64,000 bases of DNA from Tubulanus polymorphus. Lineage: Eukaryota; Nemertea; Palaeonemertea; Tubulaniformes; Tubulanidae. Both the position numbers and the translations under genes were made by a program. Where the stretch lies: positions 20,085,307-20,149,306 of the forward strand of contig NC_134031.1 in the NCBI RefSeq assembly GCF_964204645.1. The letters are read 5' to 3'. Shown here piece by piece: positions 11,801 to 22,321 of this stretch; position 1 is the first letter of the stretch; every line of letters begins with the position of its first letter. Under the pieces are notes generated by a model. It was not told the origin of the DNA and made no database searches. It saw only the letters and a list, made by a program, of their open reading frames with translations.

Positions 11801-12875
11801 GGGTGCAAGTTCCGGGTAGTGGATTGATACAGATGCCTGCGTTGATTATCATATAATGAAATAAAAACACCATAATTTCTGTGATGAAACCACTATTAAA
11901 AAGTATTATATTCAACATATATTTTGGGAGTGAGAATTTATGAATTCAGTTTTTTTTTCTAGTTCGATCATTGTCTCGCTATTGTGATGCAGTCAATGTG
12001 CTATATGCATACGTGTGATGTGAGTAAAACATGTTTTTCATAATGTGTAAAAACTAACAGCGAATTCTGGAAAGCGTCGTTAAATTAGGCCACAATGTTC
12101 AAAATCACATTGTGTTTCAGTAAGTGGACACATGGTATATTTTGTACCCCAGAATCATCGGCCTCAAACTTTAATATTTTGATGCAGAAAACAATCGATT
12201 TCAGTGACTCATTGTATGTGTACCGGTGGTTGCAATAGTTTATGGTTAGTTTACTACGGTTACGTTGTGTATTGTGATCATTATTTCATTCACATTTGGG
12301 TTCTGTTCATTTATTTGTAACTTTGAAAATTTAGAATACTTCAAAAATGTTAAAAAAACTGACTGTTTTTTCCAATGATAAGAATTTTGGGAAAATTGTT
12401 CATCGTCAGGGAGTTCCGAGTGTGAGATTTTAGAATTATATATTTCTACGATGTGCTTTTTTCGATGTCCCTCAATTTAGCTTTAATCGAAGTCTGGCGT
12501 GTAAAAGTTGATTTACAGTACTCATATCGGAAATGTAATGACTTTTAGGATTGTTTGATTCTCGGACGTTTACCTCATTGTTGGCTCATTATAAATGTAT
12601 GTTACGTTAAAGGATTATAAAATCGAAAAAAAACTCATATTATAATTATGTATATATTAAAATAGACAAATGTATAAATTCATGTTTTTCGCTTCCTAGT
12701 TCAAATTGATTAAAAAATTAATTTATTTGATTTTGTCGTGTTTTTCAATTCTTTGGCTCATGCTATGTCGGGATAAACTTTTCAAATGTTTTTTTGGGTC
12801 GTTGTATTGAAGTCCACTTATATGGAAGCCCTGAGGCGACGTTGCCAGTTAAGTATTCAAAACGATAAGCCTGGG

Positions 12876-13075
12876 CTTGGAGTAATCATTTGATTACTCC
12901 AAGGCCTGGGCAGACAAATTGGAAAAGTCTGCATATGCAAACCCAGATGAAATTTGGTCAACCTTCCGAACAATGACCAAACAACAGTCTAAGACGAAAG
13001 ACCGCAGTTCATCAAAAATCTTCTTAATCGATAACAACCAGGTTGGTTACATAGAGACACATAGTGGAATCAGCC
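12876..13075 (+). mobile_element. Non-LTR retroelement ORF remnant
   Basis: In one frame (12898-13086) the translation includes NPDEIWSTFRTMTKQ and SSSKIFLIDNNQ, which resembles the endonuclease-to-reverse-transcriptase linker of LINE-type ORFs (the pattern NPKxxWxxxxxL...IPxLxD). It ends at a stop at 13084-13086. The left edge is a perfect 13-bp inverted repeat with a 2-bp spacer (12876-12903, CTTGGAGTAATCA). No RT catalytic core is present, so this is a fragment at best. Confidence 0.4.
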
Positions 13076-13401
13076 CTTATATGTAAACTTTCGAAATCCA
13101 ATTTATCTACTAATTTAAATACTGGTTTTTCTCCACATAACCGATTATTATCCAGATACATCAACTCTTTATTAGATTTGGGTTGATGTCACTATGTGTC
13201 ACTCTGTTATCGCCACCCTCTTCAGTCCACTTCACTTAGTTACATAATTTGTTTTTACTCTGAACTGTTAAGAATTGCTGTGGTTTCCACGGTACCCCTT
13301 GATGTTTTATTGCTTGGTCTGTTTATCTTTAGTTTTGACGCACTGCTTCTATTTAAGATCCTGTGAGTTTATATGCTTTGCTACTTGTTTTTCTGGTCAT
13401 T

Positions 13402-13442
13402 CCACCTGATGATGGCTGTTAGTCAACAGCCGAAACGTTGTG
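13402..13442 (+). other. Hammerhead-like hairpin (CTGATGA...GAAAC)
   Basis: CTGATGA at 13406-13412, then one T, then a perfect 7-bp stem (GGCTGTT / AACAGCC, loop AGTC), then GAAAC at 13432-13436. CCAC before and GTGG after could close the whole. This matches the core order of a hammerhead ribozyme, as found in Penelope-like elements, but the extra T and the lack of a clear stem I argue against activity. Confidence 0.4.
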
Positions 13443-14228
13443 GTTTCGTAATAATAAATTTGATCGTACAATTTCAAATTCGAAGTGTGGGATTTCTTCA
13501 TTTATCTACAGTTTACACGGATGATAGTGTTTATTCGACAACTCTCGTTTATAGTTTATACGCCTATTGTGGTTGGACTAGTTTTTGAAAGTCCACGTGT
13601 TTGAGGAGCTTACATTATAATTCCTCGAGCACTCCTGGCATTTTGTATAATTGTTGTATGAGAATAAATATGATTGACTTAGAAATTTGTCATTCGTTCA
13701 GTTAAGTTCAATATAGCAAATCCTGGTTTGTGTGGCCTAAATCGTTTTAAGATAATGAATTAATGAAGAAATTAAATCGATTAAACCTTTTTATGAAACT
13801 CATGTGTTTTATTTTTGCAATCTACTTCTTTTTTACAACCGAAAAAAATTAATCCCACCACCATCTGGTCTACCGACAAGCTTAGATGCGATTAAACCAA
13901 CGTTCCGACACTGCGCATTACACTGGGCCCGTTGACGGTTGTCAACGCGCAACTACTAAAGCAACTGAGCTGAACTTAAGCACCAAAACGTTTTCACTTA
14001 GTTGAAACATGGACGTACATGGTTGAAACGATTGGGATTCGAACCTATTTACTATCTCCTCGATTCGCCCTGAAATATGTTGCGTCACCCTTTGGCCTAA
14101 ACGTCATCGGCTACCCCAAGACTGATGACGTCACTCTTACTACTAACGCATGGGGGCGCTGTTTAACACTTCCGGTTTGTGACAAATGTAAACAAACTTG
14201 AGACTTGATTTGTATTTTCGGGTATAGA

Positions 14229-17200
14229 ATGTTGCTATACGTACAAAGTCCAGTTTTTTCAGTGAGTAAATGACAGCGATCCTCCTCGGAAATCATTGAC
14301 CTACCCCTGTGTGTCTTAAACTGTTCAGATGGATAATTCGCATGAATTAGAATGAAGATTCAATTCAAAGTTTTATTCGCATATGCCATAAAGTCTAAAA
14401 TAAAACAAACAGTTCTACTTCTAATGTCTATTTCAACCTGACTTGAGAGCATTCCGAGTGGCCTAGCTCGCTCATTTTTGGTTGTACATACCTGACAAAG
14501 GTCTTAATAGGACCAGAAAGGACGGGCAGTCGACCTAAATCATCATTTTTTAATCCATTCGAAAATGTATTGAAGGATATCCAAAAAGTCTTCACTGAAA
14601 GGGGTTAAATGAAGAGAAGTGACTCCATTATTTGAAAGTTTAATAATATGTTTCCATGCCTACATACCAAACTTCACTTGGTAGGAATGGAACCATATTG
14701 TTAAACTTTCAAATCATGGAGTCTCTTTTCTCTCAGGAACCCCTCTCAATGCAGATTATTTTGGATATCCTTCAATATAGTTTAAAGTGGATTAAAAAAT
14801 GATATTTTAGGTCAGCTGCCAATGCATTCTGGTCCTAATAAGACATTTATCAGGTATGTACTACCAAAACTGACTGAGCTAGGCCACCTGATGTGCTCTC
14901 AAGTCAGGTTGAAATAGACATTAGTTCTAGTTCTACAGTATTACTGGCCAACTGCAACATGCTGAAGATTTTTGCCAGGTACCACTTTTGGGTAAAAGTG
15001 CAGACTTGCACCTCTCGTGATTGACGCAATCTGCTGAATGACAGAATTCAGGCTAAAATCTTTCTATTCTCTCTAGTGAAGATATCTTAAAATTAACCAA
15101 TGGCAATGTACTGAATTGCTGATGACATTTGAATCTGAAACAATGATATTTAATGTAATTGATTGAACCGTTTACGCGGAGAGGTGTGGATCTGTTAAAT
15201 CAGTGAGTCGACAAGCACTGATATGTGTCCTGCCTGAATAGCTTGGTTTCACTAGGATTCGAACCCTCAACCTGTCAGTTGTGAGTCAAACACCTTATCC
15301 ACCACGCTACAGGACAGGACACACGATCAGGCTTAGCAATGCCAGAAACGTGAGAAAGGCTAACATCCATACAAAAAACAAAAATATATACTACTGTTAA
15401 CAGATTTAAACGACTCGGTAGAATGTGGATTGCATTTATAAAGATGCTATTACAAAAAAGTTAGTTTTGCTCTTCTTCAGCAGACATGAGAGAGGGCATA
15501 GACCTATTCATTTATAACAATTACAATACAATTCAAACTTCAAATAAATGAGGGGGCCCCTGTGCATTCACAATGCTGCAATTAACTACGAATTAAATAC
15601 TTCTGTTAGTAGCGTCAATGCAGTGGTCTCCTCTCAAATGGCTGACTTGAGCCAAAAAGTAGCCAAAAGTAGACGGTATAACTAGTGTATTTCTTATTTC
15701 TGGTTTCAACTAGTTTGATAGGAGCAGCCACATCCAGCTCAGAATGACAGCTGAACTAAAACATCGATTCCCTAATCCGCTTTAAGTTGGATTGAATGAT
15801 TGCCGGGTCTAACTATTTCTGATTGTTTTGTAAGTATATTACGTATGTTCCTGTTTTGCAGTGTAAATCGTTTGTCGTTGTTGTAAAACCTGATGATACG
15901 ATCGCGCGTATTCGAGCTCAATTACTGCACATACTGTACAGATACAACCGCGATGAACATCAGTTCCGTCTCCGGTTCAAAGGTCAATACCTACGTGACG
16001 CCTACACGATCGACGACTATAGGCTTACTGATAACTCTGTACTGAAAATGATTCCCATGTCAAAACGATCTGAGGTAATAATTAACGTCTGAGTATCACA
16101 TGAAATACAAATGGCGGCCTAAACGATGCCTGAGTTGCGTACATGTTTTGCATGTACATGCTTTGGCCCCTTGATTTGAAGGTCTTTATACAAGAATCTC
16201 GTTTTCTGGTACATACTTTTAGTCTGTGACCGATATAGTTTCAACGAGTAGTGTTAACAGCATTGAGGATGAAGGTCCTGGTCAAAGTCCTCAGGTTAAG
16301 GCTGCACTCGCTAAAGAGCTGAAAACGTTCAGATGGAGAGAAGAAATGGTCAAAGATTTCAAGGCGAGTATTGAGAAAATTTTCCATTTGAAGTTGAAAG
16401 CTCAAATCACACGGAATGCCACATAATTGATAGCCTTTGATTGTGGCATGAATGCTCCAATTCGTGCGATGTTGACCCATATTTACTCCAACTGTTCCTG
16501 AATTTGCTTGCTTCAGAGAAAACTTCTTGGTCCTGGAAGATCTGAGTCTACTGTGTAACTGTATTGTCAGATTAAGCAGGCTGCACTGCCATATGCACCA
16601 ATCTTCTTTTAGTTTTATAACTATTTTTCACTATATTCCAGGCGTTGATGTACATGTTGTTGGTAATGAGTCCATTTGCGGGTTTTACGAATTTTTGGTA
16701 CGGTATTTTCTGGTGCTTCTTCATTCCATTGATCGGAGCTGTTGGATGCCCGTCCTACACTCAATTTGCTGGCTACGTTGGAGTCAATGCTATCTAGTAA
16801 GTTCCGCCGAACCCTCGATGGATTATTGATAATTTCTCTAATTAGTTGTGCATTACTTACAGTATTTTCGAATATTTCAGTAAAATACAGTTTTGCGCAG
16901 TGTTCGGAGTTCTGTCGCTTGCAAATCTAGCCGCAGATATTTACCTTGTGTTCGGTGATATATCCACTGTTCTCGTAAGTGTTTTACATTGAAATTCACG
17001 TATTGTTCAGGTCACGGAGTCTACTGCACCAAAAAAGCCATTATTCCTGAACATAACTATTAGCCAAAACGTTGGTTTAACTTCCGGGTTATAGCTCAAA
17101 GAAACGACGATCATTAAATCACGGACAAGATCCAGTTCCCACAATTATGAGTTCAGATTTGATTCAGGAGTTAACTCACTGAAAAGGAAGTAATTTTAAC

Positions 17201-20200
17201 TCAGAAGTTAATTCTAATTCACATTCTTGTTGGACTGAATCCTGTGTTTCCATTTTCATTCACAAATGATTAATTGATTATGCGTTATTTTACAATAGGC
17301 TAGTGGATGTGTGAATTCCGATGGCGGATGCAGTACGCTGTTGTTTTTCTCGGCTATCTACTTCGCCCTTCACGCATTCCTCATTCTGATAGGCTCCGGA
17401 CTCGCTTGGGCCATGCTTAACAACTTCCAGATCGAGGTAACCAAGTCGAAATACTCATCACTGTCACCTGCAACAGATCAGGCGTTTAATTGTTTGAAAT
17501 GTGTGTTTTATAGATGGGCGATATCGTGGAGAGATACCTGGTTCAAACGCGTAACATCGAGAAAGTAATGCATACGGCGCGCAATGGAAAGTACGTTGTT
17601 GAATATAAAAGCTGTTTTGTCGAAATGTTGTGTATTGTTTATATCGTTTAACTGTAACTGTTACAGACTGAAAGAGAAACGCATCGCAGCGTTCGAACTG
17701 GCCACTCTGGCTGCATCAGGAGACGACAACAAATATAAGATTGTAACAGAAGGCGGGTATGTTTACTGATCTGGACCCTCTCGGTCAGGAAATCACTCAC
17801 ACATCTGAAAGTGTTACTCTTGTAAAAGTCTAGTTAGTTACCTAATCGTTGGTGGAAAGCTTTTCTAATCAGATGGTCTCATACTAAACGTGAAAATATC
17901 CGATTGTGAAATGAAACCACGGATAGGTTCAATGTAAAATCTCATAATATTGAAAGACTAAAATGTTTATTCAGAAATACTAGAAATACTAGTGATTGTT
18001 ACCACATTTCTTCAGTCAAAATTTAGACTGAAGAAATGTGTAAGCAACCACTAGTATCAATAGTAGAGCTGATTTTTCAACTGATTTTTTGTGTGCCATC
18101 TGACTATGACATGGTTATATTCAGTGCATTTTTGTTTGTAATTGTTATAGTTTGGAAGTGCTGATTTCAATGATCCTTTCATCTGATGAAACAACTCGGG
18201 AACATGCAGTCGAGTGTACAGCTGAATTACTGACGTTACCAGATTTACAGGTTCAGTATGATCGAGTTGTTAGATGGCTATAAAACTGGTCTCCAATTTG
18301 TTTTGGATTTGTTTTTACCCTATTAGACGGTTACCAAATTAGAAATCAGGTTTAGTTAGTCTTAATGGTAAAAATTTTCTTACAAAACTACCACTGAGAT
18401 AAACGATATAGATTTAGGAGGAGTCTACAGTACTTGAGATATGAAAGTGATGCAGACGCTTCCTCAAAATTTAAGATTTTCTCCTTATATGGAGGAATGA
18501 CCGACTGATGTAGTACAGTATCTATTTGATTTTTTAGGATCAGTTTATTGATGAAGGCGGATTACGTTCATTAACTGCCGTATTGAGGTCATCTAATGAA
18601 CGCTTGGTTTACGAAGCCGCGACCGCTTTATCTTACATTGTTTCTGAAACAGATGAAAATAAATCAGCTGTCATCAACGACCACGGGTAATTATTATCTG
18701 CGTTTGTAGCAAGTCTGACAAAGTGTGAAAGTGCTGCGCTATTTTTTTGAAAATTTAGGGTGGGTGGTTAATTTTCATGCAAAATCCAGAAAGTGCTGAA
18801 AAGCATTTACTTGTACTCATTGTTATCCTAGGAAATTTCTACTGCCAAATTTCATTGCGTCTTCATCTGCAAATACAACTGCACCGATTATTGAGTTATA
18901 CCACTTGCCTTCTATCAATAACAAGTCTACATTACATACCAGAAACTCGATTCAGAAAAAAATACTGAAGCCTCAGTCTGACAACTACTAATCCTGCCTG
19001 GAAATAATTCTGTCTGAAATCTGTGTCTAAAGAAAAACTTGATAAAATCGACTGTAATTAATTTTTAGATTGGAGGATTTGTGTTACGCTGCTGGTAATA
19101 GTTCAGTCGCCTGTCAGAGAATTGTTGCAGGTATATTCCTCGAGTTAGTATTCAGCTCTGATGTTCGGATGAGCATGTCTTCCATGAATTCACCAGGTAT
19201 TACTAAAAAATCTTCACGCTGTATCATGCCAATCTAAATTCCACTAGCAACAGATTTCAATTTTCGTGTTATTTTTACACTTCAGCGCAAGCATTGATTA
19301 CAATGTGTCAGTCGCAGGATCCTGAAACGCAAAGATACGCCTTGCAAGCTCTGGAACTACTGGCTATTGAGAGCGCTGATATGATCTGTGCCCAGGTATT
19401 ACAGTACTAGATTTTGATGATGCGCCATCGAATGATTCAATTTTCCATCGATATAATTTTTCGCATGTTTTCAGGAGGAATTGTTACCGGTTTTACTGAA
19501 TCTTCCTCTTGTTTGTCCTGATGAAAAGTTGTACGTGTTGGCAGCTAAATTACTGCTCTACTACGCTGAAGATGAACAGGTACAATTTGTAATACAGTCA
19601 ACACTCGATTATCCAATATCCAAATATCCACCAACCTCGGTTTTCTGCCCAAATTTTCAGTTTCTCTTTTTTCGATAACAAAAATGTAGTTCAGTTTAAC
19701 AGGAAATTGGCCCTTACAGTGGCAGATAATAATCGTTTGTTTATTTAGCAAAACTGAAAACATTTCTTTGTATCTATCAATGATACACAGTGCTCTGGCC
19801 ATGTCTTTAATAAGATCAGTTATTCCGCCGGTTGTTTAGATATTTATTTAAAGAACGTTCGAATTTCATTCAGACTTGTGAGCTGTTAGTCGAACGCGAT
19901 AGTTTGTACGCATCTTTGAACTTGTACATCCAATCACAAGAACCAGTTGTCCAGAAAGTCGTCGCGAAGGTCATCTATTGTATCATCGATACTGGTGATT
20001 TGAGGTAAGAATCTCATGTTCTGATCATTGTCCATCGTGAAATCTTAGATTTCATTCATACCCATAACTTATTGGTATTGTTATTAGGATTCGCGCTGAA
20101 GAAATGAAGCTTGATGAAATACTGCAGACAGTTAAAATGAGAGCTATGGATAGAGAGACATGGGATATGGCTGATCAAGGTATTCTTCGACTCTAATCAA

Positions 20201-20600
20201 TTCATTTTTACCCGTGTTAGAAATTCGTTCTAAGATCCCTATAGCAGGCTTTGTTGATTTGATTGGTGTTCACAGTTTCTGGAATGACAAAGTCTGTAAA
20301 CCTGATAGAAGTAGAGAGAGTTTGTAATCCGGAAATGCTTTCCCTTTACCGGAATACATTCAATCAAAACCTGCCTAAAATGGATGTTGCTAAAATTGAT
20401 TATTATTGATTATTCCACCATGTTCAATCCCTGTTAATTAATATCACATTCATATTTCAGCTTTGCAACTTATGGAAGGCAATCGATTGGGTTTAAATCT
20501 ACCAGAATTGTCGCCGATGGAAAAGATTGATAAATTGTCGTCGAAAGGCTCGCATCTTTCTATCGAACCGAAAGCGGGTACATCTACTGGTTCAATGTAG
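14229..20600 (+). CDS. Ubiquitin-like / multi-TM / armadillo-repeat membrane protein, unnamed (16 exons)
   Basis: Exons: 14229-14261, 15862-16074, 16223-16363, 16642-16796, 16881-16974, 17299-17436, 17514-17590, 17667-17756, 18151-18250, 18538-18686, 19069-19196, 19286-19395, 19475-19579, 19874-20004, 20088-20179, 20461-20600; 631 residues. Residues 1-80 look like a ubiquitin-like fold (MLLYVQSPVFS, then CKSFVVVVKPDDTIARIRAQ, ending TDNSVLKMIPM). Residues 81-129 are a charged linker. About 130-245 hold three or four membrane segments (FWYGIFWCFFIPLIGAVG; FCAVFGVLSLANLAADIYLVF; TLLFFSAIYFALHAFLILIG). About 270-590 are helical repeats of armadillo type (EGGLEVLISMILSSDETTRE; EGGLRSLTAVLRSSNERLVY). 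The tail is Ser-rich. The start exon is 33 bp with a strong donor and supplies the missing first beta strand. The intron after 16363 appears to use a GC donor. I know no named family with this order of domains; function unknown, perhaps a ubiquitin-like adaptor on a membrane. Confidence 0.72.
14421..14924. mobile_element. Long foldback element in intron 1 of the UBL-TM-ARM gene
   Basis: The two halves are inverted copies. The left arm starts CTAATGTCTATTTCAACCTG and the right arm ends with its complement. Other paired segments include GAGAGCA.../...TGCTCTC, GGTCCTAATAAGAC and its partner near 14500, and GGATATCCTTCAATA against TATTGAAGGATATCC. The arms are about 245 bp each around a centre near 14675. 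No coding frame. Confidence 0.75.
15240..15325 (-). repeat. tRNA-derived SINE or tRNA-like fragment
   Basis: On the minus strand: TAGCGTGGTGGATAAGG (A-box-like) followed by GGGTTCGAATCC (perfect B box) at tRNA-like spacing. The arms do not pair well enough for a functional tRNA. Confidence 0.5.
18413..18505 (+). repeat. Dispersed repeat family A copy
   Basis: TTAGGAGGAGTCTACAGTAC...GAGATATGAAA...GATGCAG...TTTCTCCTT parallels 3980-4055 in the DIS3L2 gene. It lies in an intron of the UBL-TM-ARM gene. Confidence 0.6.
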
Positions 20601-20754
20601 TGATGTACGACGCACTGTAAACTGGAGGCTGATCCACAGGGTTTCACTTATGAGGACACATGAGTTTGCGGAAGAATATTTTGAAAGTTGTAGATTATTT
20701 TCTGCAAATCACTTCTCATCAAAACTTCAACGGATCTGTCCCTGTGAATAATTA

Positions 20755-20929
20755 CAGTAGACTTCGCTCTAGTCAGAATTTTTTGGACCATAAAAATGTG
20801 TCTGACTTGAGAGATATCCGAGTTGGATGTTATGTATTTCATATATAGTTTCACAAAAAGTATAATAAGACATCCGAGTTTAACGGTAAATCCGTGTTGA
20901 TCAGATCAGACTCGAGCGGAGTCTACTTT
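20755..20929. mobile_element. pogo/Tigger-like MITE
   Basis: The left end CAGTAGACTTCGCTCTAGTC and the right end (complement reads AAGTAGACTCCGCTCGAGTC) form inverted repeats of about 22 bp with few mismatches. TA flanks both ends. Confidence 0.6.
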
Positions 20930-21865
20930 ATATAGAATTTAGTAGAATTCTATTACCCGGTATATGTTTACTGTAAAACCACTATTGCACTAGTGGTTCA
21001 TGTAGCACTACATTTATCAGATCACAAATATTGAATATCAACATATTTCATTTTCCTTGTGATTTTTAATTGTGATTTGTCGTAGCTTTATTAATAGACA
21101 TACGTGCTTATTATAATGATCTCAAACAAAATCAAAAGTAATTTTCTCAAATGTGGCAATTTTTCTGTGATTTTAATCAAATATGTCTATCGTGCAATAA
21201 ATTTTTTAGTGATTTTAATATGAATTGTGGCTGGACCACAAATCATTAAACAAACAGTATTTTTCCGTTCCATCGTTATAATGGCAGGTCCGATTGATTA
21301 CTTTCGATCCAATTGGATTAAACTATTGTCTAATTATTTTGTATTAAAGATTCAAGTGATGAATTGTATTTTCTAAAGTAATTTTTCTGAGATATATTTT
21401 TTACTTGTTGATGCGCTGTAATAAAATGTTCTGTCCTTTAAGACTTTATTAGAATATATCTATCGCTTATAGACAAAATAATTAAGTTGTTTCTATATTG
21501 TGTGAAGTGGTTAATGTAAACAGGCGTGATAATGATTTGTCGTAGTCTTTTATAGCGAGACCCTTCGTCTCAAGTTCAAGTTCAAATTTTTTTCACTGAA
21601 AGCACACGATAGGCTACACAACAGAGATTAAAGGAGAGAAAATACAAACAAACAACAGTAAAATTTACCATTTGTTAACGAGCACTGAATTATAAAAAAG
21701 AAAGAAAAGTTAGCTTTCTGTGTGTGGGGCCGAGGAGAGACACCCGAGGGGAGACACTACCTGCGAATAATTTGCCGGAATGTATGTCAGAATGAAATGA
21801 ATTACTTAAGATAATTTCCACCAGATGTTGATTCTGGAAAACTACAGAAAATACGAAAGATATGC

Positions 21866-22105
21866 TATACATAAGGCTAAACAAAAATGATACCTTGTTT
21901 CTCCGCAGCGGCCGGGTCATTTTTATAAAATATGATAAAATTTGTAAACAGTTCATTTCTATAGCGGCCGGGTCTGTTATGGTAAAATTGATCACGATTT
22001 AAAAAAAAAGTAATGTATATGGTAAATAGGCGGCCGGCCGGGTCAACTTTTAAGCTCAGCAGAGTGGAGAAACAAGGTATCAATTTTTTTTAGCCTAATG
22101 TATAT
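21866..22105. mobile_element. Foldback MITE with three internal GGCCGGGTC boxes
   Basis: About 40-bp terminal inverted repeats: TATACATAAGGCTAAA...GATACCTTGTTTCTCC at the left, its complement with a few changes at the right. Inside, GGCCGGGTC occurs three times about 55-65 bp apart (near 21910, 21966 and 22034) in otherwise AT-rich DNA. Confidence 0.75.
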
Positions 22106-22321
22106 ATTATACGGGACTCAGTCGTTGTAGAGTTGAGACTAGCGTCAGAATTGAGTTGGTATCGTCACATGAAAAGTTAAGTAAGGCGTAAATCGATCTG
22201 TCCCACACACAACAAACTTAAGAGATTGTAAAAAGAATAACATTTTATTTACAAAACTAACATCTCGAAACAGATTCGACCGATGCCAGTTAACTCTGGC
22301 GATTAGATACGTTTTTCCTGA

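Larger units (their letters stand above)
11041..14228. other. Gene-poor spacer after FIP200
   Basis: It contains the FIP200 3' UTR, a family B repeat block (about 11515-11800), plain AT-rich sequence (11.8-12.8 kb), a retroelement remnant (12876-13075) and a hammerhead-like hairpin (13402-13442). I see no intact gene. Confidence 0.5.
20601..22321. other. Tail-to-tail spacer between the UBL-TM-ARM and TMEM44-like genes
   Basis: AT-rich. It carries two small inverted-repeat elements (20755-20929 and 21866-22105). The minus-strand polyadenylation signal of the TMEM44-like gene is TTTATT at 22244-22249, 73 bp past its stop. No gene seen. Confidence 0.55.

Noticed and set aside
15240-15325. tRNA-Val-like gene on the minus strand
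   Set aside because: The loop CTCACAA would give a CAC anticodon, but stem pairing is poor; a SINE remnant is more likely.
15830-15861. Tiny intron or a TTG start just before the second UBL exon
   Set aside because: 32 bp is too short to splice. The 33-bp exon at 14229-14261 with an ATG and strong donor supplies a proper first strand instead.
20527-20751. Overlapping plus- and minus-strand frames after the ARM gene
   Set aside because: They overlap the last coding exon in other frames and run into a MITE; no family likeness.
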